Shown piece after piece: positions 1-7,870 of a DNA stretch of 50,313 bases (its first letter is position 1; the number at the start of each line of letters is the position of its first letter). The stretch lies in assembly GCA_002386065.1 (NCBI GenBank), contig DGES01000118.1, forward strand, positions 1-50,313. The letters run 5' to 3'. A program made the translations under genes and the position numbers. The DNA is from Firmicutes bacterium UBA3920. Lineage in GTDB: Bacteria; Bacillota; Clostridia; Caldicoprobacterales; Xylanivirgaceae. Under the pieces are notes generated by a model. It was not told where the DNA came from. It saw only the letters and a list, made by a program, of their open reading frames with translations, and made no database searches.

Positions 1-19
1 GGTACAAAGCAAAAAACTC
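1..19. repeat. 19-bp inverted repeat, left copy
   Basis: The first 19 bases, GGTACAAAGCAAAAAACTC, are the exact reverse complement of bases 50292-50310. Both copies read outward from the window edge into the flanking DNA in the same way, as the terminal repeats of one multi-copy element would. The sequence shows only the repeat; the idea of an element or an assembly boundary is inference. Confidence 0.8.
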
Positions 20-69
20 AATGTGAAATCGAATTTATAAAACTTGCTAAAAACTATAAAATGGATTAA
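1..69 (+). other. Open 3' end of an unidentified reading frame
   Basis: Frame 1 is open from the first base to a TAA at 67-69 and gives a 22-residue tail ending NYKMD. It could be the C-terminus of a gene lying to the left, but frames this short occur by chance in AT-rich DNA. The first six codons lie in the inverted repeat that also ends the window. No family can be recognised. Confidence 0.2.
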
Positions 70-162
70 TATAGTCTTTAAAGTTAAACTTATTGCCATT
101 ATATGATGGTTTTCTTTGTAATTTTATTTTGCGGTTAATATTTTGGAAAGGATGAAAAGCGC

Positions 163-861
163 ATGTCCCTAAGAGGTAATTTTTACGGACTTTTGGGTTA
201 TTTAAATCACAGTAAAAAAAAGTATAGTGAAGCAGAGAAATATTATAGGAAAGCTGTAGAACTAGGTATGACTAAAGGAAATTATAAATTGTCATATGGT
301 GTATTACTTTTAAATAGAGGTAAATTTGAAGAAGCCAAGGAACTATTTAGCAAAGTCTTAATCGATTATTCACAGACTGAAAAAACTAGAACAAGGGCAA
401 AGATGAACTTAGCTCTTGCCTATTGGAAACTGGGAGATGTAGATACTGCCATAGAGATGCTAATGGAACTCCAATTGAAATTCAATACATCTAGAATATA
501 TGGCTCATTAGGATATATGTTAATAGAAAAAGGAGATCTAGAGAGGGCCTTAGAGTATAATCTTGAAGCATTAGATTATGACGATGAAGATCCAGTTATT
601 TTGGACAATCTTGCTCAAACTTATTATGAAATGAATGAAATAGAACAGGCTAAGGAGCTTTTTTTAAAGGTGGAGGAGATAAATCCAGATCAAGTGACGG
701 CTCTTTACTATTTAGCTTGTATATATGAGAGGGAAGGAAATAGGGCGCTTGCTCTTGAAAAGCTTTCTAGAGCTCTAGAGTGTGATATAACGCCATTAAG
801 TACCATATCTAGACAAGAGATTCAAGGGAAATTCGATGAGTTACAGGCAATTAATTCTTAG
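163..861 (+). CDS. TPR-repeat protein
   Basis: A 232-residue protein made almost entirely of tetratricopeptide repeats. Successive helix pairs carry the TPR pattern of small residues and aromatics, for example YFRK/YYRKAVELG near residue 25-35, ALEYNLEALDYD near 130 and ALYYLACIYEREG near 180. TPR arrays are protein-interaction scaffolds, so the partner, not a reaction, would define its job, and nothing nearby reveals the partner. There is no signal peptide or membrane segment, so it is probably cytoplasmic. The ATG at 163 follows an AAAGGATG ribosome site. It appears to be transcribed alone, ending at the hairpin 949-977. The fold is secure; the function is unknown. Confidence 0.8.
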   Translation: MSLRGNFYGLLGYLNHSKKKYSEAEKYYRKAVELGMTKGNYKLSYGVLLLNRGKFEEAKELFSKVLIDYSQTEKTRTRAKMNLALAYWKLGDVDTAIEMLMELQLKFNTSRIYGSLGYMLIEKGDLERALEYNLEALDYDDEDPVILDNLAQTYYEMNEIEQAKELFLKVEEINPDQVTALYYLACIYEREGNRALALEKLSRALECDITPLSTISRQEIQGKFDELQAINS

Positions 862-948
862 GATAGATATTTGTGAACTGCGATTCATAGTTTATATTTA
901 GATATTTCATTACGGCTATATGCCACTAAGACTTATATATGGTATCAG

Positions 949-977
949 TAGGGGAGAAACTGTAGTTGACTCCCCTA
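949..977 (+). terminator. Hairpin after the TPR gene, probable terminator
   Basis: TAGGGGAG (949-956) pairs perfectly with CTCCCCTA (970-977) across a 13-base loop and is followed by the T-rich TATATTTAT. The loop is long and the T tract is interrupted, so termination is likely but not certain. Confidence 0.5.
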
Positions 978-1089
978 TATTTATGTGTGCCAAACACTTC
1001 CATAGACGTTGAAAGGACTATAGGTTATAATGTTAATATATGTTTTTAAATGACAAATATGAAATATTCTATGCTAAGGAGTGAATAAA

Positions 1090-2856
1090 ATGTCTAAAAA
1101 GAAGATTATAATTGGTATTGTCTGTGTGTTAATTACCTTAGCAGCTGTATATTGTATCTATCATGTAAATTCTAGGGGTAAAAATTATATTGCATATGAA
1201 CAATTTTTGAAAGATGTGAAAGACAATAAGGTATCTGAAGTTTTTTTATCTAATTCACATAAAATAAAGGTACTATATAGAGATGGCAAGACTTTTTTTA
1301 CTGACAATCCAAGAAAGGATAGTTTTAAGGAAGAACTTTTGTTGCAAGGTGTTATGGTGGATGAGGTAGATAATAGAATACAATTGGTTAGAAGTTTAGT
1401 TAGTTTAGCAGTACTAGCCACAGTTTTGTATGTGGTTTTATTTCGCATGAAATCTCTTAACTATCAGATGCAAAAAGAATCTAAAAAACTTTCTAATATA
1501 GATGCAAATAAAATTGAAGGAACAGATATTTTGTTTGACGATATTGCTGGAAATGATGAGGCGAAAGAGAGCGTAAAGGAATTAGTAGACTTTATAAACA
1601 ACCCTGAAAAATATGCCAAATATGGTGCAAGACTTCCAAGGGGGGTTATATTTTATGGCCCTCCAGGAACAGGAAAGACTCTACTGGCCAAAGCAGTTGC
1701 AGGTGAGGCAGGTGTACCGTTTTATGCAATGTCAGGTTCTGACTTTGTTCAGCTCTATGTAGGCGTAGGTGCTAGTCGTATTAGAGACCTATTTAAAAAA
1801 GCTAGAGAAAAAGGTAAATGTGTTATATTTATAGATGAAATTGATGCACTTGGTAAGAAGAGAGATAATGGAATGGACGGAGGGGGTAATGATGAACGGG
1901 ATCAAACATTAAATGCGTTATTAACTGAAATGTCAGGATTTAACGATAATGATGGTATAGTCGTGATTGCTGCTACTAATAGGCTTGATATATTAGATGA
2001 TGCGCTGTTACGACCTGGTAGATTTGATAGACATATAGAGATAGGTTTGCCTGATAAAAAAGGTAGATATGAGATATTGAAACTTCATACTTTAAACAAA
2101 CCAATATCAGATGATGTGGAATTGTATGACATAGCAGAACAAACAGTATATTTTAGTGGTGCAATGCTAGAGAGTATGATGAACGAAGCAGCTATATGTG
2201 CAGCTAGGCGTGATAGTGGTGTTATAGAAAAGGAAGATATTGATAAGGCCTTTTATACAGTTATAGCCGGTGCAGAGAAGAAGGATAGAAGTGGCATAAG
2301 TAAACGTGATAGGGAGATTACTGCCTATCATGAAGGTGGGCATGCCCTTATAACAAAACTTATTGCTCCGGCTAATAGGGTGACTAAAGTGACAATAATC
2401 CCTAGTACTAAAGGTGCAGGTGGGTTTAGCATGAATATATCTCCTGATAGTATGTACCATAGAAAAGTAGATTTGGAAAACAATATAAAGATAGCATTGG
2501 GTGGTAGGGCAGCAGAAGAATTAGTATTCGGAAGAAAAAATATTACAACCGGTGCAGTAAATGACTTAGAAAAGGCAACACAGATAATACTGAATATGGT
2601 CAAGCGATTTGGCATGGATGATAGTATTGGACTTTTAAACTATGATATATTGAGACAAAATGGTATAAATATTGGAAATGAGTCTATAACAGAACATTGT
2701 AAAAGACAATTAAAGGCTATGTATGAAGAGACAAAGGGCCTTTTAGCAGAGAATAGGGCGGCATTAGATGGTATTGCCCGTGCGCTTATCGAGAGGGAGA
2801 CTATAGAAGAACAGGATTTGGATATTTTGATACGGAAATATTCTGTTTGTGCGTAA
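1090..2856 (+). CDS. ftsH: ATP-dependent zinc metalloprotease FtsH
   Basis: A 588-residue membrane-bound AAA+ protease that unfolds and degrades membrane and cytoplasmic proteins as a hexamer. There is an N-terminal membrane segment (about 6-25), a small extracytoplasmic domain, and a second segment (about 98-118). The AAA module has Walker A GPPGTGKT from residue 190 and Walker B IFIDEIDA, followed by the second region of homology with ATNRLDILDDALLRPGRFDR. The zinc protease motif HEGGH begins at His414. The ATG at 1090 is eight bases after AAGGAG (1076-1081); an in-frame GTG at 1081 overlaps that site and is less likely. The gene stands alone with a strong downstream hairpin. It is rather short at the C-terminus for the family, so it may be a second FtsH paralogue rather than the main one linked to tilS/hpt. 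Confidence 0.93.
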   Translation: MSKKKIIIGIVCVLITLAAVYCIYHVNSRGKNYIAYEQFLKDVKDNKVSEVFLSNSHKIKVLYRDGKTFFTDNPRKDSFKEELLLQGVMVDEVDNRIQLVRSLVSLAVLATVLYVVLFRMKSLNYQMQKESKKLSNIDANKIEGTDILFDDIAGNDEAKESVKELVDFINNPEKYAKYGARLPRGVIFYGPPGTGKTLLAKAVAGEAGVPFYAMSGSDFVQLYVGVGASRIRDLFKKAREKGKCVIFIDEIDALGKKRDNGMDGGGNDERDQTLNALLTEMSGFNDNDGIVVIAATNRLDILDDALLRPGRFDRHIEIGLPDKKGRYEILKLHTLNKPISDDVELYDIAEQTVYFSGAMLESMMNEAAICAARRDSGVIEKEDIDKAFYTVIAGAEKKDRSGISKRDREITAYHEGGHALITKLIAPANRVTKVTIIPSTKGAGGFSMNISPDSMYHRKVDLENNIKIALGGRAAEELVFGRKNITTGAVNDLEKATQIILNMVKRFGMDDSIGLLNYDILRQNGINIGNESITEHCKRQLKAMYEETKGLLAENRAALDGIARALIERETIEEQDLDILIRKYSVCA

Positions 2857-2877
2857 AATATGCTATGTAAAACGTTT

Positions 2878-2923
2878 AATAGCTTTCTTCATATTACCTA
2901 GGTAATATGAAGAAAGCTATTTT
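2878..2923 (+). terminator. Terminator after ftsH, perfect 44-bp palindrome
   Basis: Bases 2878-2921 form a perfect palindrome of two 22-base arms centred on CCTAGG, followed by a short T stretch. As RNA it folds into a very stable hairpin just after the ftsH stop. It may also stop transcription from the other side. Confidence 0.75.
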
Positions 2924-3094
2924 ATATGTATTGGAACATGCTTACTTAATAAGACAAAGCTAGTGGATATGAATGCTATGCATAAGCATATTCCAAGCAA
3001 TGTAGAGGGTGTTTTTTCTTGTAAATAAAAATACGTTATGATATTATTATATTGATATAGGAGTAAATACATATAGAATTCTAGGGAGGCATCT

Positions 3095-3319
3095 ATGAAA
3101 TACGTATATGCTATTTTAACTGTTGTAGAAAATAATCCAATTATGCAGACATATGTCAGTAATCAACCCATGACAGGAAGGGAAATACTCGATGAGTTTG
3201 TTTTGACCGATGAAGAGAAGAGACGTTATCAAACCTGGACTGATGAAGATAAAATACTAGAAGATTTAAACAAATATCAATCTTTAAAGGTTGAGATACA
3301 AGAAATAGAAGTAAAATGA
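3095..3319 (+). CDS. Small protein of unknown function (74 aa)
   Basis: I do not recognise this family. The 74-residue product starts with a hydrophobic beta-like stretch (YVYAILTVV), then a polar, acidic, probably helical part (TDEEKRRYQTW, EDKILEDLNKY) and ends in alternating charged residues. There is no signal peptide or full membrane segment. It is a real gene by its signals: the ATG at 3095 follows AGGGAGG, codon use looks like its neighbours, and a textbook intrinsic terminator starts three bases after the stop. It is monocistronic and lies directly upstream of the sigma-H-type promoter of spoIIA. That position alone does not prove a sporulation role. Confidence 0.7.
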   Translation: MKYVYAILTVVENNPIMQTYVSNQPMTGREILDEFVLTDEEKRRYQTWTDEDKILEDLNKYQSLKVEIQEIEVK

Positions 3320-3321
3320 AC

Positions 3322-3366
3322 CCAAAAATCCTTTCGGCAAAAATCGAAAGGATTTTTGGTTTTTTT
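3322..3366 (+). terminator. Intrinsic terminator after the 74-aa gene
   Basis: A 15-bp perfect stem, CCAAAAATCCTTTCG (3322-3336) with its complement (3345-3359), an 8-base loop, then seven or more T. It separates the orphan gene from the spoIIA operon. Confidence 0.92.
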
Positions 3367-3399
3367 TATGCTTTATGACAAGAATAGAATTTTTTCGTG

Positions 3400-3428
3400 G
3401 GAGGATATTCCATATATAGGGAGAATAT
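3400..3428 (+). promoter_or_regulatory. Sigma-H-type promoter of the spoIIA operon
   Basis: GGAGGATAT (3400-3408) fits the -35 consensus RnAGGAwww and GGAGAATAT (3420-3428) fits the -10 consensus RnnGAATww, with an 11-base spacer. This is the known geometry of sigma-H promoters, and spoIIA is a classic sigma-H target, switched on before septation. The match is seen; use by sigma-H is inferred. It lies about 50 bases before the spoIIAA start. Confidence 0.75.
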
Positions 3429-3477
3429 AAGATATAACAATAATATAATGGTTCATAGTGTGGAAGGGTGATTAGAT

Positions 3478-3825
3478 TTGTTAGATATAATTAGTCATAG
3501 ACAGGGAGATACCCTTATTGTATCCATCAAAGGTGAACTTGATCATCATACAGCAGAAATTGCAAGGGATAGGCTGGATAGTCTTTTAGAGGATAAAAGT
3601 CTAAAAAATATGGTGGTTGATTTGTCCCATTTGAAATTCATGGATAGTTCAGGGATTGGCGTATTTATAGGCAGATATAAAAAACTTTCTGAGAGGATGG
3701 GAAAGTTAGGTGCCTATGGGCTCAACAATCATATAAGAAAAATTTGGGAAATTTCAGGACTCCATAGGATCATCGATATATATGACAATCTAGAAGAGTC
3801 ATTAAATGGTATACAGGAGGTGTAA
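3478..3825 (+). CDS. spoIIAA: Anti-sigma-F factor antagonist SpoIIAA
   Basis: A 115-residue STAS-domain protein. In the forespore the unphosphorylated form binds SpoIIAB and so frees sigma-F. The phosphorylation motif DSSG is present with the target serine at residue 57 (MDSSGIGV), equivalent to Ser58 in Bacillus subtilis. Length equals the family norm. The start is TTG at 3478, seven bases after GGAAGGGTG; no ATG fits. First gene of the spoIIA operon; its stop codon overlaps the spoIIAB start, which implies translational coupling and matched amounts of the two partners. Confidence 0.95.
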   Translation: MLDIISHRQGDTLIVSIKGELDHHTAEIARDRLDSLLEDKSLKNMVVDLSHLKFMDSSGIGVFIGRYKKLSERMGKLGAYGLNNHIRKIWEISGLHRIIDIYDNLEESLNGIQEV

Positions 3826-4277
3826 TGATGAAGATTACGAATGAAATGAGGTTGGAGTTTTTGAGCAAGTCTCAAAATGAAGCATTTGCCAGGGTAGTAG
3901 TTGCTGCATTTGCTGCCCAATTAGATCCTACACTAGAGGAGATAGCAGATATCAAGACCGCTGTATCGGAAGCGGTAACTAATGCTATAATTCATGCATA
4001 TGATCAGAACCCAGGATATGTGGAGATAATAGGACAATTGTTTGATAATGGGATCATAGTGCAGGTTATAGATAGGGGCAAAGGGATTAAAGATGTAAAA
4101 GAGGCTATGCAACCTCTATATACTTCTAAACCAGAATTAGAAAGGTCTGGTATGGGATTTACTGTAATGGAGACATTTATGGATGAGATAGAGGTGATTT
4201 CATCATTAGGAGAAGGTACTAAGGTTACGATGGTGAAATATATAAAAAACAGTAATAGAACGGAGAAACCAAGATGA
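3825..4277 (+). CDS. spoIIAB: Anti-sigma-F factor / serine kinase SpoIIAB
   Basis: A GHKL-fold ATPase of about 150 residues that binds and inhibits sigma-F and phosphorylates SpoIIAA. The N box (SEAVTNAIIHAY, around 45-56), the D box DRGKG around residue 85 and the G box region ERSGMGF are all present. AGGAGG (3815-3820) serves two neighbouring ATG codons: 3825 overlaps the spoIIAA stop, while 3828 has better spacing (seven bases) and matches the usual N-terminus MKITNEM better. Either is possible. The gene ends in an ATGA overlap with sigF. Confidence 0.96.
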   Translation: MMKITNEMRLEFLSKSQNEAFARVVVAAFAAQLDPTLEEIADIKTAVSEAVTNAIIHAYDQNPGYVEIIGQLFDNGIIVQVIDRGKGIKDVKEAMQPLYTSKPELERSGMGFTVMETFMDEIEVISSLGEGTKVTMVKYIKNSNRTEKPR

Positions 4278-5035
4278 AGTCTGTAGATTCAACAGAAGGT
4301 CAAGATAGAGAACTCTTGACCCATGAGGAGACTATACAACTTATCCATGAGGCTCAAAATGGTGATAAATCTGCAATGGAAGTGCTTGTCCTAAAAAATA
4401 TTGCACTTGTAAAAAGTATAGTAAAGAAATTTTTAAATAGAGGTTATGAATATGAAGATCTCATGCAGATAGGAACTATAGGACTTATGAAGTCTATATA
4501 TAATTATGATTATAAATATAATGTTCGATTTTCTACATATGCTGTACCAATGATAATGGGAGAAATAAAGCGTTTTGTTAGAGACGATGGAATGATAAAG
4601 GTTAGTCGTTCACTTAAAGAATTGGCAGGCAAGGCTATGTATGCAAAGGAGAAACTTAAGTTCTTATACAATAGAGAACCTACTATTCAGGAAATTGCTG
4701 ATGAGATAGGTAGTACTCCTGAAGAAATTATTCAGGCTATGGAGGCAGGTAGACCAGTAGGTTCTATTTATGATGTTATATATGAAGATGATGATAATCC
4801 TATACTTATGATAGATAAAATTGCTAGTCAAGAAAATCATGTATCTACAGTTATAGATAAAGTCATGCTAAAGGAAGCATTAGAACAGCTAGAAGAGAGA
4901 GAAAGAACAATAATAATAATGCGTTATTTTCAAGATAAAACCCAAAGTGAAATTGCTAAAGTTCTTGGTATATCTCAGGTTCAAATATCTAGAATTGAAA
5001 AAAAAGTTTTGGCAAAACTAAGAGAGATGTTATAA
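4274..5035 (+). CDS. sigF: RNA polymerase sigma-F factor (forespore)
   Basis: A 253-residue sigma-70 family factor that directs the first forespore-specific transcription. Region 2 (RGYEYEDLMQIGTIGL, around 56-71, and FSTYAVPMIMGEIKRF), region 3 (REPTIQEIADEIG) and the region 4 helix-turn-helix (TQSEIAKVLGISQVQISRIEKK near the C-terminus) are complete. Its position as third gene after spoIIAA-spoIIAB, overlapping by four bases, distinguishes it from the similar sigma-G. A terminator follows directly, so the spoVA genes behind it are probably transcribed separately. Confidence 0.96.
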   Translation: MKSVDSTEGQDRELLTHEETIQLIHEAQNGDKSAMEVLVLKNIALVKSIVKKFLNRGYEYEDLMQIGTIGLMKSIYNYDYKYNVRFSTYAVPMIMGEIKRFVRDDGMIKVSRSLKELAGKAMYAKEKLKFLYNREPTIQEIADEIGSTPEEIIQAMEAGRPVGSIYDVIYEDDDNPILMIDKIASQENHVSTVIDKVMLKEALEQLEERERTIIIMRYFQDKTQSEIAKVLGISQVQISRIEKKVLAKLREML

Positions 5036-5042
5036 AAGCTTG

Positions 5043-5069
5043 ATCCTATATGTCATAGGATTTTTTTTT
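5043..5069 (+). terminator. Intrinsic terminator of the spoIIA operon
   Basis: ATCCTAT (5043-5049) pairs with ATAGGAT (5055-5061) across a five-base loop, followed by nine T. It begins eight bases after the sigF stop. Confidence 0.85.
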
Positions 5070-5136
5070 GAATAAAAATTTATATAATTACAAAGAATAA
5101 ACACAGTTGACAGTTTTACTAATGAGGAGGAAGAAT

Positions 5137-5316
5137 ATGCGAAAAGTTTTAAATAGATATGGTACCATACTTCTTTTGATAGGCCTCATAATCATTATAG
5201 CTGTTACTACCATATGGATATATATAAATAAAGAAACTAAGCAACAAGATAAATTTAGTGGTGCTAAATTTGTACAATTCAACATGATAGAATCTTGGAG
5301 TAGATACAATGGGTGA
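5137..5316 (+). CDS. 59-aa single-pass membrane protein before spoVAA
   Basis: I do not recognise this protein. It has 59 residues: a basic N-terminus (MRKVLNRYG), one long hydrophobic segment (about 9-28, LLLIGLIIIIAVTTIWIYI) and a 30-residue polar tail. The topology suggests an inner-membrane anchor with the tail outside, or a small subunit of a membrane complex. The ATG at 5137 is six bases after GAGGAGG (5124-5130); a TTG at 5107 in the same frame lacks a ribosome site. Its last eight bases overlap the start of spoVAA, so the two are probably translated together. It is not a broken N-terminus of SpoVAA, because spoVAA has its own ribosome site and normal length. A role with the SpoVA channel is inference from position. 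Confidence 0.7.
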   Translation: MRKVLNRYGTILLLIGLIIIIAVTTIWIYINKETKQQDKFSGAKFVQFNMIESWSRYNG

Positions 5317-5911
5317 TAATGAAGAAATATATTTTCAATTTAAAGGTAGTTTGCAAATAGCTATTGATAAGTCTGTATATCTAAAAGATATTGCCTATAT
5401 AAGTTGTTCAGATGAGTTAAGATCAAATATAGAAAATATTCGATTGTTACCTAAAATGACGAATAAGGCTTATCTTATAAGAGCAGTAGATATTATACAA
5501 GCTATAAGGGATAATATAGGGAATACAACTATAAACTTATTGGGAAAAGAAAATATATTAATTAATCCTAAAAATGAAGAAAGACACGATATAATAACTA
5601 TATTTATTGTTGTTATAACATCTTTACTCCTTTTTGTTGGAGCTGGATTAGCAATAATATATTTTCACGAAGATGTCAATATGCATGAAACTCATAGGAA
5701 GATATATGAGATAGTAACAGGAATAGAGGATAATCGTCCACTTATCATAAGTATTCCATATTCTATAGGATTAGGATTAGGTATAGCTATATTTTTTGAT
5801 GTATTTTCCCTAGATAGAAAGAGGGATAAGCCAGGTCCTCTAGAGATCGAATTATACAAATACAATAAGGAAATAGAGGAATATAAACTTTCTATATATG
5901 AAAAAAAATGA
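5309..5911 (+). CDS. spoVAA: Stage V sporulation protein SpoVAA
   Basis: A 200-residue membrane protein, close to the ~206 residues of Bacillus SpoVAA, made in the forespore and part of the apparatus that moves dipicolinic acid into the spore. The N-terminal soluble half is followed by a membrane segment (about 93-112), the family motif FHEDVNMHETHRKIYEIVTG (residues ~118-137) and a second segment with SIPYSIGLGLGIAIFFDV (~148-166), ending in a charged helix with PGPLEIELY. The ATG at 5309 follows TTGGAG at eight bases. The stop overlaps the spoVAB start. A weak sigma-G-like signal (GAATA at 5070, AAGAATA at 5093) lies upstream, too poor to call as a promoter. Confidence 0.88.
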   Translation: MGDNEEIYFQFKGSLQIAIDKSVYLKDIAYISCSDELRSNIENIRLLPKMTNKAYLIRAVDIIQAIRDNIGNTTINLLGKENILINPKNEERHDIITIFIVVITSLLLFVGAGLAIIYFHEDVNMHETHRKIYEIVTGIEDNRPLIISIPYSIGLGLGIAIFFDVFSLDRKRDKPGPLEIELYKYNKEIEEYKLSIYEKK

Positions 5912-6327
5912 GATATGCAATTTGTATGTTACTAGGATTATCTGGAGGATTAGTAGTAGGTGGTGGACTGGTTGCTTTTTTTACTATATTGGGAGTAGTA
6001 TCCAATATTCTTAAGTTTACAAGGCTTGAATCTTACCCCAAGATAGGTGAGTTTTCAGTGTTGATAGGAGCCTTGACAGCTTCTGTTCTATATTTTTTAA
6101 ATATAAAATTATATTTAAAAGTTTATCCTTTAATGTTTATAGGTCTACTAGCAGGTATTTTCATTGGTATAGTAGCCTCAGCTCTAGCAGAGACTTTAGA
6201 TATAATGCCTATAATGGCAGACAGACTTGGTATAGTCAGATGGATGTATGTTGGAGTTTTTTCTATAATGATTGGGAAAGTTCTCTTTTCCATAATATAT
6301 TGGATAACATTTGGATTCAATAATTAG
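5908..6327 (+). CDS. spoVAB: Stage V sporulation protein SpoVAB
   Basis: A 139-residue, very hydrophobic protein with about four membrane segments. Length and the order of features (GGLVVGGGLVAFFTILGV near the start, then EFSVLIGALTAS, and ALAETLDIMPIMADRLG in the third quarter) match SpoVAB (about 141 residues in Bacillus). It starts at ATG 5908, overlapping the spoVAA stop by four bases, and relies on translational coupling since no separate ribosome site is obvious. It is a member of the spore inner-membrane SpoVA complex; its exact role in that complex is not established. Confidence 0.85.
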   Translation: MRYAICMLLGLSGGLVVGGGLVAFFTILGVVSNILKFTRLESYPKIGEFSVLIGALTASVLYFLNIKLYLKVYPLMFIGLLAGIFIGIVASALAETLDIMPIMADRLGIVRWMYVGVFSIMIGKVLFSIIYWITFGFNN

Positions 6328-6362
6328 ATTCATAAAAAAGAAATATGGAAGGAGTAAAAAAT

Positions 6363-6818
6363 ATGGATGCTATAAAGCAAAATAAGGATAGAGAATATCA
6401 AAAATATGTATCTGCTAAGATGCCTAAGACGAATATTCTAAGGAATTGTACATCTGCTTTTTTAGTAGGTGGGCTAATATGTGTCATAGGACAGATAATA
6501 TTAAATATAGGGAGAAATTATTATAATCTAGATCAAAATAGTGCAGCTACATTTACGACAATTGTAATGATATTTTTAGGTGGTATATTGACTGGTTTAG
6601 GTGTATATGATGATATAGGAAAAATAGGTGGTGCAGGTTCTATAGTTCCCATAACAGGATTTTCCAACTCTATAGTATCACCAGCTATGGAATTTAAGCG
6701 TGAAGGTTTTGTGTTAGGCATAGGAGCAAAGATGTTTACAGTAGCTGGACCTGTTTTAGTATATGGTATAGGAAGTTCAGTTGTTGTAGGATTTATATAT
6801 TATTTTTTTGTTCGATAA
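6363..6818 (+). CDS. spoVAC: Stage V sporulation protein SpoVAC
   Basis: A 151-residue membrane protein. The family has been described as a mechanosensitive channel in the spore inner membrane, involved in dipicolinic acid passage. It carries three or four membrane segments and the family motif GGAGSIVPITGFSNSIVSPA followed by EFKREG. GGAAGGAG (6347-6354) points to ATG 6363; the upstream ATG at 6345 lies before that site and is unlikely. The protein shares a repeat-like core with SpoVAE downstream (AFLVGGLICVIGQI here, AFVVGGLICVVGQI there), which reflects the known common ancestry of the two subunits. Confidence 0.93.
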   Translation: MDAIKQNKDREYQKYVSAKMPKTNILRNCTSAFLVGGLICVIGQIILNIGRNYYNLDQNSAATFTTIVMIFLGGILTGLGVYDDIGKIGGAGSIVPITGFSNSIVSPAMEFKREGFVLGIGAKMFTVAGPVLVYGIGSSVVVGFIYYFFVR

Positions 6819-6850
6819 GTAGGTTAATACAGCTAAAGTGAGGGATATGA

Positions 6851-7867
6851 ATGGAAAGTAAGAGACTTGGAGGGCAAACAATTATATTAAAAAATAGGCC
6901 TAAAATAATTTCAAATTCGTCTATAGTTGGTCAAAAAGAATCTCAAGGACCACTAGGTGAGTTTTTTGACATTGTAATGCCTGATAATCTCTGGGGAGAA
7001 GATAGTTGGGAAAAGACAGAATGTAGGATGTTAAAAGAAGTATGTGAGAGGGCTATAGAAGGAGCAAATAAAAAAAATACCGATATTAATTATTTTTTTG
7101 CCGGTGACCTACTAAATCAAATAATGACGGCTAACTTTACAGCACGGACATTAGGTATACCGTTTTTTGGTCTTTTTGGTGCCTGTTCTACTATGACTGA
7201 ATCAATATCATTAGGTGCAATAATGGTTGATGGTGGATATGCAGATAATGCTTTATGTGCAACTTCTAGTCACTTTTGTACGGCCGAGAGACAATTTCGC
7301 TATCCATTAGAACAGGGTACACAGATGGCACCAACTGGACAGTGGACAGTAACAGGAGCAGGGGCAGTAGTGGTATCGAATGAGGGGAATGGACCTTCCA
7401 TTACACATATAACCACTGGAAAGGTTGTTGACTATGGAATAAAAGATGTTAACAATATGGGAGCTGCTATGGCACCTGCTGCAGTAGAAACTATAAAAGC
7501 CCATTTTGAAGATACAGGGAGGAATCCTCAAGATTATGATCTTATAGTAACAGGAGATCTAGGGAGGTTTGGAAGAGAATTAACAATAGATATGCTCAAT
7601 AAAGAAGGCTACGATATAGCAAGTAGATATATAGATTGTGGATGTGAGATCTATGGTGAAGAGCAAGATGTACAATCAGGAGGAAGTGGATGTGGATGCT
7701 CAGCGGTTGTATTTTCAGGTTTTATATTAAAAAAAATTGAAGAAGGTGAGCTAAATCGTGTTTTAATGGGTTCAACGGGTGCGCTTCTTAGTACAACCAG
7801 TACACAGCAGGGGGAAAGCATACCTGGAATCATGCATTTAGTGGTTATCGAAAAAGGGGAGGGATGA
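6851..7867 (+). CDS. spoVAD: Stage V sporulation protein SpoVAD
   Basis: A 338-residue soluble protein with the thiolase fold. Known SpoVAD proteins bind dipicolinic acid directly and sit on the outer face of the spore inner membrane. The thiolase-like elbow FGACSTMTESISLG is present with Cys112, along with GQWTVTGAGAVVVS (~157-170) and the C-terminal GGSGCGCSAVVFSG. It matches the family over its whole length. ATG 6851 follows GTGAGGGA. The gene ends just before spoVAE, with the ribosome site of spoVAE inside its 3' end. Confidence 0.96.
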   Translation: MESKRLGGQTIILKNRPKIISNSSIVGQKESQGPLGEFFDIVMPDNLWGEDSWEKTECRMLKEVCERAIEGANKKNTDINYFFAGDLLNQIMTANFTARTLGIPFFGLFGACSTMTESISLGAIMVDGGYADNALCATSSHFCTAERQFRYPLEQGTQMAPTGQWTVTGAGAVVVSNEGNGPSITHITTGKVVDYGIKDVNNMGAAMAPAAVETIKAHFEDTGRNPQDYDLIVTGDLGRFGRELTIDMLNKEGYDIASRYIDCGCEIYGEEQDVQSGGSGCGCSAVVFSGFILKKIEEGELNRVLMGSTGALLSTTSTQQGESIPGIMHLVVIEKGEG

Positions 7868-7870
7868 ATC

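Noticed and set aside
1003..1037. Promoter of ftsH (TTGAAA at 1009, TATAAT at 1026)
   Set aside because: The two boxes are only 11 bases apart, and no alternative pair has both a good -35 and correct spacing.
2167..2615. Minus-strand open frames within ftsH, and similar antisense frames in many other genes
   Set aside because: They lie entirely within well-supported genes, lack ribosome sites and show no protein-family pattern.
2938..3004. Imperfect inverted repeat (GGAACATGCTTA with TAAGCATATTCC) between ftsH and the 74-aa gene
   Set aside because: The arms are interrupted and about 40 bases apart, and no regulator or element end can be tied to it.
5070..5099. Sigma-G promoter for the spoVA operon (GAATA, 18 bases, AAGAATA)
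   Set aside because: The -10 shares only three positions with CATnnTA; expected biologically but not supported well enough.
5107..5911. A frameshifted spoVAA split into two frames
   Set aside because: The second frame alone has normal SpoVAA length, its own ribosome site and start, and the first has its own GAGGAGG site; they are two overlapping genes.
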